From positions 2,232,001 to 2,296,000 of the forward strand of contig OY762937.1 in NCBI GenBank assembly GCA_963667005.1: DNA of 64,000 nt, given 5' to 3'. The notes under the pieces were generated by a model that was not told the DNA's origin, did no database searches, and saw nothing but the letters and a program-made list of their open reading frames with translations. This DNA is from G963662605 sp963667005 (GTDB lineage: Bacteria > Bacteroidota > Ignavibacteria > Ignavibacteriales > Ignavibacteriaceae). Positions 35,360 to 45,081 of the stretch are shown here, piece by piece. A program made the translations under genes and the position numbers. The first letter of the stretch is position 1, and each line of letters opens with the position of its first letter.

Positions 35360-36265
35360 ATGATCAATTTACATCAAAGAAAATATAAAGAGCAGCTCGA
35401 AAAGGACGGAATTGTTGCCGTTAAACGTCCCGAATGGCTAAAAGTACGTCTTCCTGCCGGAGATAATTTCTCTGATGTTAAAAAATTGATGCGGAATCAA
35501 AAACTTAATACAGTTTGTGAAGAAGCCCGCTGTCCGAACATCGGCGAATGCTGGAATAGAAGGACTGCGACTTTCATGATTCTTGGAGAGATTTGTACGA
35601 GAACCTGTGGTTTTTGCAACATTAAAACCGGAATGCCTTCAGCGCTGGATTTGGACGAACCCCGTCGCGTAGCAGAATCGGTTGAATCCTTAGGGTTAAA
35701 ACATGTTGTCATCACCTCGGTTAACAGAGATGAATTGAAGGACGGAGGTGCTTCAATATTCTCTGAAACGATCAAAAGGATACGCGCTGCCGTCCCTGAT
35801 TGCACGATTGAGATACTTATTCCTGATTTCAAAGGCGAAATTGATGCATTTGAGATAATAATGCAGAATCCGCCGGATGTTTTGAACCATAATCTGGAAA
35901 CCGTTGGCCGGCTATATCATGCTGTCCGCCCGCAGGCACAGTACCGCAGAAGTCTGGACCTGTTGAATTGGTTTAAAGACCGTGGTTTAACGACAAAAAG
36001 CGGCATCATGGTCGGAATAGGTGAGCAGCCCGAAGAGATACTTACCTTGATGGATGATCTTCGGTCAGTAGATTGTAAAATAATGACCATTGGGCAATAT
36101 TTGCAACCGACAAAAGAACATCTGCCGGTTTCAAGATTTGTATCGCCCGAAGAGTTTCTGATGTATAAGAAAGCCGGCTTGGAAAAAGGGTTTACGATTG
36201 TTGAATCCTCGCCATTGGTAAGAAGTTCTTACCACGCCGATGAGCAGGCAAAATTAATTTTTTAG
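35360..36265 (+). CDS. lipA: lipoyl synthase LipA
   Basis: The 301-residue radical SAM enzyme shows both clusters: the auxiliary-cluster cysteines C53, C58, C64 (CEEARCPNIGEC) and the radical-SAM CxxxCxxC at C79, C83, C86 (CTRTCGFC), plus the C-terminal PLVRSSYHADEQ with the Ser that ligates the auxiliary cluster. It inserts two sulfur atoms into octanoyl groups to give lipoate. Together with lipB upstream, the unit contains the complete de novo lipoylation route plus its E2 substrate. A 41-base gap separates it from the E2 gene. Confidence 0.95.
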   Translation: MINLHQRKYKEQLEKDGIVAVKRPEWLKVRLPAGDNFSDVKKLMRNQKLNTVCEEARCPNIGECWNRRTATFMILGEICTRTCGFCNIKTGMPSALDLDEPRRVAESVESLGLKHVVITSVNRDELKDGGASIFSETIKRIRAAVPDCTIEILIPDFKGEIDAFEIIMQNPPDVLNHNLETVGRLYHAVRPQAQYRRSLDLLNWFKDRGLTTKSGIMVGIGEQPEEILTLMDDLRSVDCKIMTIGQYLQPTKEHLPVSRFVSPEEFLMYKKAGLEKGFTIVESSPLVRSSYHADEQAKLIF

Positions 36266-36305
36266 TAACAATCTAAGTCGGTTTTAATTTCAAAAACTTT
36301 CTTAT

Positions 36306-36336
36306 TTTGTTATCTGAGAAATTCCTTTTATCTTGT
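36306..36336 (+). promoter_or_regulatory. putative promoter of the secreted-protein cluster (TTTG-N19-TATCTTGT)
   Basis: TTTG at 36306-36309, a 19-base spacer, and TATCTTGT at 36329-36336. The spacing equals that of the porU and ATP-cone kinase promoters. It lies 43 bases upstream of the start codon at 36380. Confidence 0.5.
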
Positions 36337-36379
36337 ATACCCTTAAATTGAAATTATTAATCATATTTAGTTGTTTTTA

Positions 36380-38482
36380 ATGAAAAACAGATCACTACTA
36401 GCAGCCTTAGCAATATCATTCATATTTGCTTCTGTCTCCGTGTTCGCACAGGGACTTTCCAAAATCCAAAAAGACGATAATTCGAACTATACCAACGTTG
36501 GAGAAATCCGAATGACGGTTTCGAATTTTGGTGTTTATGGAAACGGCCTCAGAAACCTTACTCAATCCAATCACCAACCATCTTGTGAATACCCCTCAGG
36601 TAGCGGTATTGAACATATATATGTTGGTGGTCTTTGGGTGGGTGGTTTTCTAAAAGACAGTCCTACTGCTCAATCCAAGATAGGTCCGTATGTAACAACG
36701 GCAGCGATTGACGCAAGTTCTCTTTCTTCCGGTCGAAATGCGGGATTTGAGTTTACAAATGTTGATACGAGTACTGTTCAGCAATTTTCTTCACTGCCTG
36801 ATTCGAAATTTTATAAAGAAGGTAGTATATCGCATCAAGACTTTAAAATGGATTATAGCGATACCGCCAAGAAGTACTCCGATGGTTCTGTAATCAGTGA
36901 TCATACTCCTCTAGGAATAGCTATCCATCATGAAACCTATTGCTGGGATTATTCTTTCGCGAATTTCTTTGTTATAATGAATTATACTATTAAAAACATC
37001 AATCCGAATCAGTATATTGATAGTGTGTACGTAGGTTTGTGGACTGATGCAGTCGTTCGAAATACTAAAATCACCACATCCACTAATACTGCATTCTTTT
37101 CACATGGCGGAGACGGATTTGCTGATACTTTGCAGATGGCATATGAATATGATGCGGATGGAGACGTTGGATACACAGATAGTTACATCGGCATTCAATA
37201 TTTAGGATCTACACCCGAAGCCAAATCGGATAACATTATCCCATCTACCAATTTTAATACATGGTCACATAACGGAACCGACGCAAACTTTTTCACTCCA
37301 ACTACCGATATTCAGCGCTATACGAAAATGCAAGGATTTTTTGGCGGAAGCAATAGATATAATTCAGGCATCAACCCGGCGGATTTAAAAGTCCCATCAA
37401 ATCGATCGCTGCTGTTGACTCGTGGTTATTATAGCAACATTGCCCCGGGAGATTCCATTAATGTCGTTTTTGCAATTGTTTGTGCCAAAAAGTTTGGTAA
37501 TGACCCGGCAAAAAATGATACATGGGATCAGCGTAAAAATTTATATAGCAATGCAGATTGGGCATTACGTGCCTACTATGGAAATGACCGCAATCGCGAC
37601 GGTATTATTGAACCTGATGAAGACATTAACCATGACGGAAAAATTCAGCGTTATGTCCTTCCTGCACCTCCAGCTTCGCCAAAAGTGCATGCTGTAGTGG
37701 AGAGTAATAAAGTTACAATATACTGGGATAAAATTCGGGCTGAAACTTCACAAGATCCTATTTCAGGGCTTAAGGATTTTGCCGGCTATCGAGTATATCG
37801 TACCAATGCCGGTTTCGATTTTGATTTAACCCAAAGCAATACCTCATCATTAGTCTTGCTCACACAGGTAGATACAGCCGGAGTAAATGGTTTTAATAAC
37901 GGATTCAAATCCGTCGAAATGAATTCTCCCGTAACATTTGCAGGTGATACCACACACTACTGGTATAAATTAGTAATTCCCAACCTGCTTAACGGCTGGC
38001 AATATTTATTCACGGTAACTGCCTTTGATAAAGGCGATGTTGCTAACAACGTTGAACCCCTTGAATCCAGTAAGCTATCAAATATCTTACGAATTATCCC
38101 TGGAACAGTTGCTCAGGAACAAACAGCCGGAAAAATCGGTGTTTATCCCAACCCTTATTACGGTAGCGCCGTATGGGATGGTAACTCTGAGCGATTACGT
38201 AAAATTTACTTCTATAATCTACCTGAAGAATGTGATGTTACTATTTACACTCTTGCGGGCGATATCGTTAAAAAATTCCATCATGACAAGACCAGCAATG
38301 GATCTGATATGCGTTGGTTTACATCATATGCAGATGGAAAACAGCAGTTCGCTGGTGGCGAACATGCATGGGACTTGGTAACTGACAGAGATCAGGCAAT
38401 TGCCACTGGTTTATATCTCTTTACGGTTAAAAGCGCCAAAGACGGCTCTATACAAACTGGTAAATTCTTAATTGTTAAATAA
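36380..38482 (+). CDS. secreted protein with FN3 domain, calcium loops and T9SS-type C-terminus
   Basis: The 700-residue product has a signal peptide (to about SVFAQ). The body (about 25-420) is a beta-rich domain of unknown function, followed by EF-hand/dockerin-like loops (DRNRDGIIEPDEDINHDGKI, near 412-431) that should bind calcium, a fibronectin type III-like domain (PASPKVHAVVESNKVTIYWD...AGYRVYRT), and a C-terminal domain from about 587 (VYPNPYYGSAVWDG ... GLYLFTVKSAKDGSIQTGKFLIVK) of the FlgD/T9SS sorting kind. The ATG at 36380 is preferred to a TTG three codons upstream. Its function is unknown; it is probably surface-exposed. The next gene starts 12 bases later, so both are cotranscribed. 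Confidence 0.75.
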   Translation: MKNRSLLAALAISFIFASVSVFAQGLSKIQKDDNSNYTNVGEIRMTVSNFGVYGNGLRNLTQSNHQPSCEYPSGSGIEHIYVGGLWVGGFLKDSPTAQSKIGPYVTTAAIDASSLSSGRNAGFEFTNVDTSTVQQFSSLPDSKFYKEGSISHQDFKMDYSDTAKKYSDGSVISDHTPLGIAIHHETYCWDYSFANFFVIMNYTIKNINPNQYIDSVYVGLWTDAVVRNTKITTSTNTAFFSHGGDGFADTLQMAYEYDADGDVGYTDSYIGIQYLGSTPEAKSDNIIPSTNFNTWSHNGTDANFFTPTTDIQRYTKMQGFFGGSNRYNSGINPADLKVPSNRSLLLTRGYYSNIAPGDSINVVFAIVCAKKFGNDPAKNDTWDQRKNLYSNADWALRAYYGNDRNRDGIIEPDEDINHDGKIQRYVLPAPPASPKVHAVVESNKVTIYWDKIRAETSQDPISGLKDFAGYRVYRTNAGFDFDLTQSNTSSLVLLTQVDTAGVNGFNNGFKSVEMNSPVTFAGDTTHYWYKLVIPNLLNGWQYLFTVTAFDKGDVANNVEPLESSKLSNILRIIPGTVAQEQTAGKIGVYPNPYYGSAVWDGNSERLRKIYFYNLPEECDVTIYTLAGDIVKKFHHDKTSNGSDMRWFTSYADGKQQFAGGEHAWDLVTDRDQAIATGLYLFTVKSAKDGSIQTGKFLIVK

Positions 38483-38494
38483 ATAGGTGCAAAT

Positions 38495-40669
38495 ATGAAA
38501 AAAACAGCGTTTCTGTTTCTTTTATTAGCTTTTGCGGCGAATATTTCGTTTGCCCAATCAGAAAAGTATCCGCTTGTCACGGTACAGCAAATTATGGGAT
38601 TTGCTGATTCAACTCACGCTTTGTATCCTTCGCCATTGGTGAATGATACAGTAAGAGTTCAAGGTATCGTTCTTGTTCGTCCAACCGTGGCTGCTATCGG
38701 TGATCGCCGACCCATTCTTTATGTAGGTTCACGTTGGAGTACATACATCCAAACAGCTGATTATGAACCATGGGGCGGATTGAATGTTATCACTAATGAT
38801 ACTGTAGCTTCTGCAGCTACTTTATTTAGTGAGGTTTGTGACACGGCAACTGTATGCGAATTTACCGGCGTTGTTACGACTTACTCACCTAACACAGAAC
38901 TTATTCTTTTACCAAGCGTACCAGTTGTACCAATTGAAAATATCGGACACAGAGCTGCTCCAATTCCGATTACCCTTGAAGATTTATGGACTGCCCCTGG
39001 TACAACACCAAATTACAAATGGCAAAAATACCATGGAATGTATGTTCAGTTAACAGCTGACGTTAGTCATACTCTGATTACTTCGGAAAGATTTATCACA
39101 GGTGGTTCATCTTCATCTTATGGTAGATTTAAAATCAGCGATCAAAATGGCAATTATGCTATTATGTATCCTGCATCAGCTTACTTTAAATATACATCAA
39201 CTATGAGTTTAACACCAGGTGGATATCAACCACCAGCGGACGGTTCGTATATATCATATATCCGTGGCCTTCTTATTTGGTACGGTTCATATTATGAAAT
39301 TGAACCTATCTATCCCGGTGATGTTGGACCAACTCTTATTTCACCACCTTCAATCAGTAGCGTGAAAAGAGATGCGTTGTTAATCAGTAAAAATCAAGCA
39401 GTAACGGTATCTGCGACAATTAAAGCGACTTCTGCTCCTGTTGTTGATGCAAAAATTCACTTTACAGTTAATGGTGTAGAAGATTCTGTTGCGATGTCAC
39501 GTAGTGTATCTGATACTACTATCTATACCGGTGTCATTCCGGGTTGTACAGCTGATTCATCATTTGTTTCGTATTATATTAAAGCTGTAGACGCAAATAC
39601 TTTGTCGGTAACAAACCCTGCGAATACTAAGACAAGTCAATTTTCTTATTTCGCTATTAATACTCCACTTCAGATTCAGCACATCAGATATAGCCCGTTT
39701 GGAAGCGGATATAGCGGATATAATGCAAGCAGTGTTGCAAGTGGAGTTTCGTCAACAATTTCTTTGACCGGTACAGTCATTTCTGATACTTCTGATATTC
39801 CAGGTCATGGTACATCGAACCCTTCAAGAGTCTATATGCAAAATGGAAGCGGCGCTTGGAGTGGTATTCTTATCGGAGTTGGTGGAACCGCAGGAACAGA
39901 TGTACTGAAATTGAAACGTGGCGATAACGTAACAGTGACTGGTAAGATTTACATGTCTAACATGGGCGCTAAAATTGATACTTTGACTTCGATTGTCATA
40001 AATTCTTCAGGCAACCCTATGCCGACACCTACGGTTCTTACTACCGGATCTTGTGGTACTTCAATGCTTGGTGTTTTAACCGGCGAGCCTTATAATGGCA
40101 CCCTGGTTACCTATCAAAATATTTCCGTTGATAACGCAAATCCGGACGGCCCATTGTATAATTATGGTGAGCAGTATGTCACAGACGGTTCTACACATTC
40201 CAGAATAGCCTGGTCAGATGGTGGAACGACTTACTATAGTGATACAACTGCTGTTAAATCAACACGCGTTCTTTTAGGCGACAAATTTACATCCTTAACA
40301 GGTGTCTTAGGCTATACGCACAATTATTATAAACTTTGTGCAAGAAAGGACAATGATGTCGTTGGACATACAACAGATATTCGCAAAGAGAATACATTGT
40401 TCGCAAAGAATTATATGTTGAATCAAAACTTCCCGAATCCATTCAACCCATCAACTACTATAAGTTATTCAATTCCATCTACCGGAATGGTAACTCTGAA
40501 GGTTTATGATGTACTAGGACGTGAAGTTTCAACTTTGGTTAATCAAGTTCAAACTAACGGAAATTACAAAGTATCGTTCAATGCATCATCATTGCCGAGC
40601 GGTATTTATTTCTATAGCCTGAATTCGAATAATTTCTCTCAAGTTAAAAAAATGATTCTTATAAAGTAA
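38495..40669 (+). CDS. T9SS-secreted protein with two OB-fold-like domains
   Basis: The 724 residues begin with a signal peptide (MKKTAFLFLLLAFAANISFA). Two regions look like the OB folds found in bacterial extracellular nucleases: about 30-150 (NDTVRVQGIVLVRP...VCEFTGVVTTY) and about 412-515 (ISLTGTVISDTS ... RGDNVTVTGKIYMSNMGAKI). Between them is an Ig-like domain (about 285-385). Residues about 637-724 are a T9SS type A sorting domain (NQNFPNPFNPSTTISYSIP ... VKKMILIK). No catalytic motif is seen, so it may bind nucleic acid or another ligand at the surface. A clear terminator follows. Confidence 0.75.
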   Translation: MKKTAFLFLLLAFAANISFAQSEKYPLVTVQQIMGFADSTHALYPSPLVNDTVRVQGIVLVRPTVAAIGDRRPILYVGSRWSTYIQTADYEPWGGLNVITNDTVASAATLFSEVCDTATVCEFTGVVTTYSPNTELILLPSVPVVPIENIGHRAAPIPITLEDLWTAPGTTPNYKWQKYHGMYVQLTADVSHTLITSERFITGGSSSSYGRFKISDQNGNYAIMYPASAYFKYTSTMSLTPGGYQPPADGSYISYIRGLLIWYGSYYEIEPIYPGDVGPTLISPPSISSVKRDALLISKNQAVTVSATIKATSAPVVDAKIHFTVNGVEDSVAMSRSVSDTTIYTGVIPGCTADSSFVSYYIKAVDANTLSVTNPANTKTSQFSYFAINTPLQIQHIRYSPFGSGYSGYNASSVASGVSSTISLTGTVISDTSDIPGHGTSNPSRVYMQNGSGAWSGILIGVGGTAGTDVLKLKRGDNVTVTGKIYMSNMGAKIDTLTSIVINSSGNPMPTPTVLTTGSCGTSMLGVLTGEPYNGTLVTYQNISVDNANPDGPLYNYGEQYVTDGSTHSRIAWSDGGTTYYSDTTAVKSTRVLLGDKFTSLTGVLGYTHNYYKLCARKDNDVVGHTTDIRKENTLFAKNYMLNQNFPNPFNPSTTISYSIPSTGMVTLKVYDVLGREVSTLVNQVQTNGNYKVSFNASSLPSGIYFYSLNSNNFSQVKKMILIK

Positions 40670-40679
40670 TTATTAAGTG

Positions 40680-40722
40680 CAGGTGCTGATATAATCAGCA
40701 TATCAGCACCTGTAATTTTTTA
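40680..40722 (+). terminator. intrinsic terminator after the OB-fold T9SS gene
   Basis: CAGGTGCTGATAT (40680-40692), 7-base loop, ATATCAGCACCTG (40700-40712), then TAATTTTTTATTTT. Perfect 13-base stem. It separates the two upstream genes from the TonB/PorV/HKD operon, though read-through is possible since only 17 bases remain before the next start. Confidence 0.85.
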
Positions 40723-40739
40723 TTTTAAGTGATAAATTC

Positions 40740-42281
40740 ATGATTAAAAAAACTGCTCTTCTTGTATTTTCGGCAATCTTGGTATTCTTTGCTATATCGT
40801 GCAAAGATTCAATTACGGATAATCCTTATGGAAACAAGGCGCCGACAACAAAAGTATTTTTAGACTCTGCTTATGCAGTTAGTAAGCAGAAAAGTAAAAT
40901 TGATATTCACTGGATCGGCGATGACCCTGATGGTCTGGTAATAGGTTACTATTTTTCCTGGGATAATGTTAGTTGGACATTTACCGCGAAAAATGATAGC
41001 GTATTTGCATTGCGTATCGGGGCAAATGATTCATCGTATGTATTTCGCGTTTCTGCTGTTGATAATCACGGGAACGGTGTGTATGATGCAGATGTCTACC
41101 AAAACGGAATTCATTATGGACCCGAACCATATACTGATGTCAATAACAATAAAAAATATGATGCCGGTGAACCCTTCACGGATATTGGGCTTATAGATCC
41201 ACGTCCTGCATCAATATCGTTGCCTATCACCAACACCGCACCAACTATTGCTTGGTTTGCTCATACAACAGTTCCGGATTCTTCTTTGCCGGTAATGTCT
41301 TTCCGGTGGGTGGTTGATGATTTGGATGATGAAAGCACTGTAGATAGTATCAGAATTGCACTAAATGATACAACAAATTATGTGTCTATCCCGGGTACTA
41401 TACGGAGCGTTACAATTTTTGGATATGATTTTAGCAGTAATTCACCTAAACTGAAGATCTTTACTGAAGGTAACGCGAACAATGTACTTTCCGTACAGAT
41501 ACCGGGTGTAAAATTAAATGACAATAATATTTTTTATGCTCAGGCAGTTGATATTGCAAGTGCTAAATCACCATGGATTGCCTCGACTTCCATATCTAAG
41601 TCCGGTAAATGGTATGTCAAAAAACCTCAAGGGAAAATCCTTCTTATTGATGATTATGTGAGTTCTGACGATGCTGCTGCAACAAATTTCTACAGCAGTG
41701 CTTTAGGAAGTATAAACGCATCATTTGACGTTTACAATATCCGGACAAATGATACGATACCGTACATGAATGCGAATTTTTTACAGACTCTCAAATTATA
41801 TAACTGTGTACTTTGGTATACCGATTATACCAGTCCTTCTTTGGATTTAGCTCAAGCGACTGTGAATCAGTATCTTAACGCTCATGGTAAAATTGCGTTT
41901 TCGATGCAGTTCCCGATAAACACGAATGATGCAGATCTTTTAGGGCAATTGGTTGATTTCCTACCTATTCTCAAAGATACTTCATATAAGAAAACTTCTA
42001 TATCGAAGAACACTAAAGTTGCCTCAAACGATGCCAGTTATCCTGATTTAACTGTATCAGCTCAGGCGATTTACCGAGTTCGGTCATTTAATATACAGCC
42101 CGTTGGTGCTACTTCTGTTTACACGTTCCCTAACAAAGAATTGGCCGGATCAATTGGCTTCAAAAATTCAGATAATTCATTGTTCTTTATCGGTTTGCCG
42201 CTCCATTCAATGAATGGATCAAACACAGTACCGGCTTTACTGACACAAGTATTTAAAGATTTTAATATTAGTATAAAATGA
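40740..42281 (+). CDS. putative lipoprotein with Ig-like and calcium-loop motifs
   Basis: The 513-residue protein has a lipoprotein-like signal (Cys21 in FFAISC; a slightly unusual lipobox). Beta-sandwich-like segments follow (IDIHWIGDDPDGLVIGYYFS, SYVFRVSAVDNHGNGVYD), then a calcium-binding-like loop DVNNNKKYDAGEPF (about 139-152), a second Ig-like region, and a C-terminal alpha/beta domain (about 295-510; KILLIDDYVSSDDAAATNFY ... LWYTDYTSPSLD). The last resembles the GATase-like fold used for binding in surface proteins, which is inference. It is the first gene of an operon: its stop overlaps the TonB-receptor start (ATGA, 42278-42281). Confidence 0.65.
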   Translation: MIKKTALLVFSAILVFFAISCKDSITDNPYGNKAPTTKVFLDSAYAVSKQKSKIDIHWIGDDPDGLVIGYYFSWDNVSWTFTAKNDSVFALRIGANDSSYVFRVSAVDNHGNGVYDADVYQNGIHYGPEPYTDVNNNKKYDAGEPFTDIGLIDPRPASISLPITNTAPTIAWFAHTTVPDSSLPVMSFRWVVDDLDDESTVDSIRIALNDTTNYVSIPGTIRSVTIFGYDFSSNSPKLKIFTEGNANNVLSVQIPGVKLNDNNIFYAQAVDIASAKSPWIASTSISKSGKWYVKKPQGKILLIDDYVSSDDAAATNFYSSALGSINASFDVYNIRTNDTIPYMNANFLQTLKLYNCVLWYTDYTSPSLDLAQATVNQYLNAHGKIAFSMQFPINTNDADLLGQLVDFLPILKDTSYKKTSISKNTKVASNDASYPDLTVSAQAIYRVRSFNIQPVGATSVYTFPNKELAGSIGFKNSDNSLFFIGLPLHSMNGSNTVPALLTQVFKDFNISIK

Positions 42282-45079
42282 AAAAAATAGCAGTATTAAT
42301 TTTAATTTGTTTTGCATCTGTCTTCGGCCAGGAGACGGGCTCAATGTCTGGTAAAGTCACCGATAAGAAAACCGGTGAACCTTTACTCGGCGTTAACATT
42401 GTATTTAAGGGAACTTATTACGGTGCGGTGACAGATATAAATGGTGGTTACCGGGTTAAAAATCTCAATCCCGGAACTTATAACGTTGAAGTATCCTTCA
42501 TCGGTTATAAAACGGTTCAATTCACCAGTACGAAAATTGTCGCCGGTGCCAATAAAGTTCTTGATGTCCAGATGGACGAATCAATTATGGCTCTTGGACA
42601 AGAAGTAGTTATCATCGGTGAAAAACCTATGATGGATGTTGAAGATACTCAAAGCAAGAAGAGAATTGATAAATCGGACATTGAGAATGCCAAACTTGCG
42701 GATATCGGCGCTATTGTTACGCAACAGGCAGGTGTTGTGGCAACCGATAACGAAATCCACATTAGAGGCGGTAGAAGTAATGAAAACGCGTTTTTGCTCG
42801 ATGGTGTATCCGTTCAGGATCCATTGGCAGGAACAGGTTTTGGATTGCAGCTTTCTGCTAACGCGATTGAGGAAGTTGAAGTTATTACCGGTGGTTATAA
42901 CGCAGAATTCGGACAAGCGACTTCCGGAGTTGTGAATGTTAAAACTCGTGAGGGTGGAGACAGATACCATGGCTCTTTCTCCTACAAGACCGACAATATC
43001 ATTTCAAAGAGTTCATTTCATAATTTCAACACAGATATTGTTGAAGCAAATCTGAGCGGACCGGAACCCTTAACCAAGTATGTTTTGCCGGCAATTGGTT
43101 TACAAATTCCGGGTGAATTGATCTTCTTTGGAAACTTCTATACCGGTCTTACCGACGGAATTACGCAAGGTATGTACAAGGCTACTGCTCATCAAACATA
43201 CTCTTCGATTTTCCACGGTTCTACTTTTGCTCCTAAGGCTGAAAATAGCTGGTTTTGGCTTGGCAAATTGACATATAAATACTCTCCGACATTTAAAATC
43301 CAGTATTCATACAATCAGTCGGTAAGTATTAATCAGAACTCGCAGTCATTACAGCAAAATCTTGAATATGTTGAGCCAAGTCCGGGATATCAATACGCAT
43401 TCCAGAATATTCTTGACAGTGCAAATACTTATACCCACAATAACATTTATCAGTCTATAAGTATTACGCATACGTTGAATCCTAAAACATTTTATGAGTT
43501 GAAATTCAATTATTACTTTACCCATCTGCGTGCTGATGCAAACGGAAAGTACTATAAAGATTACAATCAACCAAAAGATATTACCAATTTCCCGGTTATT
43601 TATTATAACACGAATCGCGATACGCTTGGTGTAATTCCGGGTGACGGATTCTGGGACGTCGGTAATCCGTATACATGGCATGATCACTACGTTGAGGAAT
43701 ACTCAGTTAAGGGTGATCTTACCAGTTTCTTTGATGAAAAGAATAAATTCAAAGCAGGGTTTGAAGCCTCAGTTCAGGAAATGCAGGTTGTTGATATTTA
43801 TCAACCTTGGATTGGAGAACTTGGTTTGAACAATGACGTTTACAAAGTATATCCTGCAAAGGGCTCATTTTATGCGCAGGACAATATTAACTTTTCAGGA
43901 ATGATTCTCAATTTCGGTTTACGTTTTGATTATTGGTTCCCGGGAAAGTTTGTTGATGATGCTGTCAATAATCCGGATGTAATCACAATCCCTGATCAAG
44001 TTCGCAAGAACTATAAAGATGATACCTACAATTTCTTCGGTAGACGTTGGAAGGGTAGACTTAGTCCTCGTTTGGGTATTTCTCACCCGGTATCGGATTA
44101 TCAGACCTTGTTTTTCTCATACGGACACTTCAGCAAATGGCCTAATCCGCAATTTGTTTATGCTAAGTTGAATCCGGTGAGTGCACAATCCTCATTTCAG
44201 AAATTTGGTAACCCTAATTTGAATCCTGAAACAACGGTTGCATATGAATTAGGTATTAAAACGCAGTTTACAACAGATGATGTCTTGACATTGACTGCAT
44301 ACTACAAGGATATTTTCGATTACGTCAGTACACGCTCGGCGATCATTAACTCAGCTCGTTTGTCAACCACTAGTTTGACAACATATGTAAACTCAGATTA
44401 TGCCCGTTCACGCGGTCTTGAATTAGAGTATAAAAAACGTATGGGGAAATGGTTTACAGGTTCGTTGAATGCAACGTATGCTATTGTAACCGGTAAGAGT
44501 TCTTCGCCTGATGAAGGTATCCTCGTACAGAGTGGAAGTTTACAGGAAACGGTAAAAGAATTCTACATGACCTGGGATCGTCCGCTGAACATATCTTTAT
44601 CGACAAACTTCTATGTTGAAAGAGATAACCCCTTGTTTGGATTTGGCAGTGGCATTCTGGATGATTACAATGTATTTATTCGCGTGCAGTTTGAATCAGG
44701 AAAACGTTATACTCCTGCTTACTTTAATGGTGACTATGACATTAGCGGCAAGCCTGATTATGAATATATTACAACTGACCGCAATAATAAAATCGGACAA
44801 AATTGGTTTTGGGTTGATATGAATTTCGAAAAGAATTTCTCTATCGGCAAATTGAAGTTCGCCTTCTCGGTTGAAGTAAACAATTTACTTGATCAGAAAA
44901 ACTCTGCGATTATCAATCCGGTTACAGGTAAAGCTTACGAAGTCGGTCAAAATGTCCCGGCCTCATGGAACGATCCGCGGTATCCTGATTTGCAGGCGCC
45001 GATTAGCGCATATCAACTCAATCCAGCGCGGTATCTGACCAGAAGAAATGTCAAATGTGGAATTAGCTTAAGATTTTAA
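42278..45079 (+). CDS. TonB-dependent outer-membrane receptor with carboxypeptidase-like regulatory domain
   Basis: The 933 residues start with a signal peptide (to about SVFGQ), then a CarboxypepD_reg-like domain (about 20-100; GSMSGKVTDKKTGEPLLGVN, YRVKNLNPGTYNVEVSFIGY), a plug domain (about 115-225; IHIRGGRSNENAFLLDGV, IEEVEVITGGYNAEFGQATS, GVVNVKT), and a 22-strand barrel ending GISLRF with terminal Phe. It imports a ligand across the outer membrane with energy from TonB-ExbBD. It is not followed by a SusD gene, so it is not a standard glycan-utilisation pair; instead a PorV-like protein, a propeller lipoprotein and an HKD protein follow. Confidence 0.9.
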   Translation: MKKIAVLILICFASVFGQETGSMSGKVTDKKTGEPLLGVNIVFKGTYYGAVTDINGGYRVKNLNPGTYNVEVSFIGYKTVQFTSTKIVAGANKVLDVQMDESIMALGQEVVIIGEKPMMDVEDTQSKKRIDKSDIENAKLADIGAIVTQQAGVVATDNEIHIRGGRSNENAFLLDGVSVQDPLAGTGFGLQLSANAIEEVEVITGGYNAEFGQATSGVVNVKTREGGDRYHGSFSYKTDNIISKSSFHNFNTDIVEANLSGPEPLTKYVLPAIGLQIPGELIFFGNFYTGLTDGITQGMYKATAHQTYSSIFHGSTFAPKAENSWFWLGKLTYKYSPTFKIQYSYNQSVSINQNSQSLQQNLEYVEPSPGYQYAFQNILDSANTYTHNNIYQSISITHTLNPKTFYELKFNYYFTHLRADANGKYYKDYNQPKDITNFPVIYYNTNRDTLGVIPGDGFWDVGNPYTWHDHYVEEYSVKGDLTSFFDEKNKFKAGFEASVQEMQVVDIYQPWIGELGLNNDVYKVYPAKGSFYAQDNINFSGMILNFGLRFDYWFPGKFVDDAVNNPDVITIPDQVRKNYKDDTYNFFGRRWKGRLSPRLGISHPVSDYQTLFFSYGHFSKWPNPQFVYAKLNPVSAQSSFQKFGNPNLNPETTVAYELGIKTQFTTDDVLTLTAYYKDIFDYVSTRSAIINSARLSTTSLTTYVNSDYARSRGLELEYKKRMGKWFTGSLNATYAIVTGKSSSPDEGILVQSGSLQETVKEFYMTWDRPLNISLSTNFYVERDNPLFGFGSGILDDYNVFIRVQFESGKRYTPAYFNGDYDISGKPDYEYITTDRNNKIGQNWFWVDMNFEKNFSIGKLKFAFSVEVNNLLDQKNSAIINPVTGKAYEVGQNVPASWNDPRYPDLQAPISAYQLNPARYLTRRNVKCGISLRF

Positions 45080-45081
45080 CT

